A stretch of 48,495 nucleotides of DNA from a virus. The notes beneath the pieces were generated by a model. That model did no database searches. It saw nothing but the letters and a program-made list of their open reading frames with translations, and was not told the DNA's origin. The position numbers and the translations under genes were made by a program. The DNA is taken from the IMG/VR virus record IMGVR_UViG_3300027763_000084, positions 1-48,495 of that record; one strand, written 5' to 3'. Shown here piece after piece: positions 47,947 to 48,495 of the stretch (position 1 is the first letter of the stretch; every line of letters starts with the position of its first letter).

Positions 47947-48462
47947 TTAGGCAGGCTCAACCCAGTTAGGGTCTTTAGGCCAAGTGATTGTCCAAGGGAA
48001 ACCAGACTGTGCAGTGATGTCACGCAGTGCTTGGCGGTATGTAGCCCATGCAGTTTTATCTGCGGTGCTGTCGGCAATCTGTGTCCAGTCGCAGTCCTTA
48101 AGCTTCTCTGTACGTGAGGTGCGTACAGACTTGGCCTGCTCTGCGTCCTTCATTGCCTTGTAAGCAGTTTCCTGCTCGGCGGCTGTTTGGGCAGGTTGGT
48201 CACCTTCGGCGGCGCGGTCAGTGAACACTGGGCCGAGGATGTACTGTGTGTACCACTTGCCTTCAATCTCTTGTACGCCTGAGCGCATGGAGTATTGATA
48301 GACTGTGCCGCCTGTAGCTTGTGGGCCTTCAAGAACAATGTCGCCGCCCCACTCGTTGATGACTTCTTCAGTCAAAAGCATAGGCAGGCCCAAGCCGGTG
48401 TGCAGTCTGCGGAACTCGTCCTCGTACATGACTGCGGCTGTGTTTCTTACACGAATTTGCAT
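47947..48462 (-). CDS. Tail fibre assembly-like protein (171 aa)
   Basis: AAGGAG before the ATG. The N-terminal 75 residues (RNTAAVMYEDEFRRLHTGLG, GGDIVLEGPQATGG, KWYTQYILGP) are beta-rich. The middle is helical. The C terminus carries the known chaperone signature (CDWTQIADSTADKTAWATYR then QALRDITAQSGFPWTITWP): D(W)TQ...D...K..WA.YRQ.LRD......FP..I.WP. This block is shared by tail-fibre assembly chaperones and DUF4376-like proteins. The role is probably to fold or attach a tail fibre encoded outside the window. Confidence 0.75.
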   Translation of the reverse strand: MQIRVRNTAAVMYEDEFRRLHTGLGLPMLLTEEVINEWGGDIVLEGPQATGGTVYQYSMRSGVQEIEGKWYTQYILGPVFTDRAAEGDQPAQTAAEQETAYKAMKDAEQAKSVRTSRTEKLKDCDWTQIADSTADKTAWATYRQALRDITAQSGFPWTITWPKDPNWVEPA

Positions 48463-48495
48463 GATGTGCTCCTTTTAAGCAATAGAGAGAAAGAT

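Noticed and set aside
1-48495. tRNA genes
   Set aside because: No cloverleaf with a T-loop GTTCGANTC-like box and matching acceptor stem was found by eye on either strand; a tRNA program would be decisive.

Overview
The window is phage DNA: most of the genome of a tailed, probably short-tailed (podovirus-like) phage of a Gram-negative bacterium. A large terminase, portal and scaffold lie together. There are ejection-type internal virion proteins, a P22 gp10-like tail protein, a GH24 lysozyme cassette, and a compact replication set (family A DNA polymerase, primase-helicase, SNF2-like helicase, RecB-like nuclease, VRR-NUC, HNH). Genes are packed head to tail with ATGA/TAATG overlaps and good Shine-Dalgarno sites. 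Several promoters are close to the sigma70 consensus, which suggests that host RNA polymerase reads the early genes; no phage RNA polymerase, integrase, tRNA or CRISPR array was seen. Protein style (a portal with a Gln-rich tail, Gly-rich internal proteins, a GroES-like gene beside the scaffold) resembles uncultured aquatic phages, but that placement rests on memory of families, not on a search.

Layout. (1) 1-6923, minus strand: the head/packaging module, read from right to left: terS candidate, terL, portal, a 65-aa protein, a GroES-like co-chaperonin, scaffold, a conserved head-region protein, and the start of a virion protein cut by the window edge. (2) 7240-9031, minus strand: two paralogous single-gene cassettes, each with its own terminator and each preceded by a copy of the same roughly 31-bp leader repeat. 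(3) 9033-9348: a gene-free divergent region with ten exact AATGTTC/GAACATT heptamers, an iteron-like array that is the best origin or master-operator candidate. (4) 9411-15719, plus strand: an early operon behind a near-consensus promoter, holding six small genes, then a MoxR-type AAA ATPase, a metallopeptidase-VWA protein and their satellites, closed by tandem terminators. (5) 15730-23814, plus strand: a second unit with VRR-NUC, many tiny overlapping genes, a DUF3310 protein, DNA polymerase, PD-(D/E)XK nuclease, HNH and an SNF2-like helicase. (6) 23811-25450, plus strand: a third unit with a very strong promoter driving a conserved 130-aa protein, a putative ssDNA-binding protein and an HTH protein, ending in a terminator. 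(7) 25471-28560, plus strand: primase-helicase and a 65-aa protein, then a terminator that meets the converging late genes. (8) 28559-48462, minus strand: late genes. Read in the direction of transcription they are a tail-fibre-assembly-like protein, a lysis cassette of small membrane proteins and lysozyme, the gp10-like tail protein, a C1q-like beta protein, three Gly/Gln-rich internal virion proteins (one with RTX-type calcium-binding repeats), and a 2987-residue polyvalent protein with a GHKL ATPase fold and two HExxH sites.

How it fits together. The early units face away from the 9.0-9.4 kb region and give host takeover and replication functions. The minus-strand units give packaging, head, tail and lysis. 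The remainder of the capsid gene and other tail genes must lie outside the window, because the left edge cuts a virion gene and the two window ends do not join into a sensible reading frame. Several coding starts were moved inward from the longest frame where a clear ribosome binding site or a promoter made the shorter start more likely.
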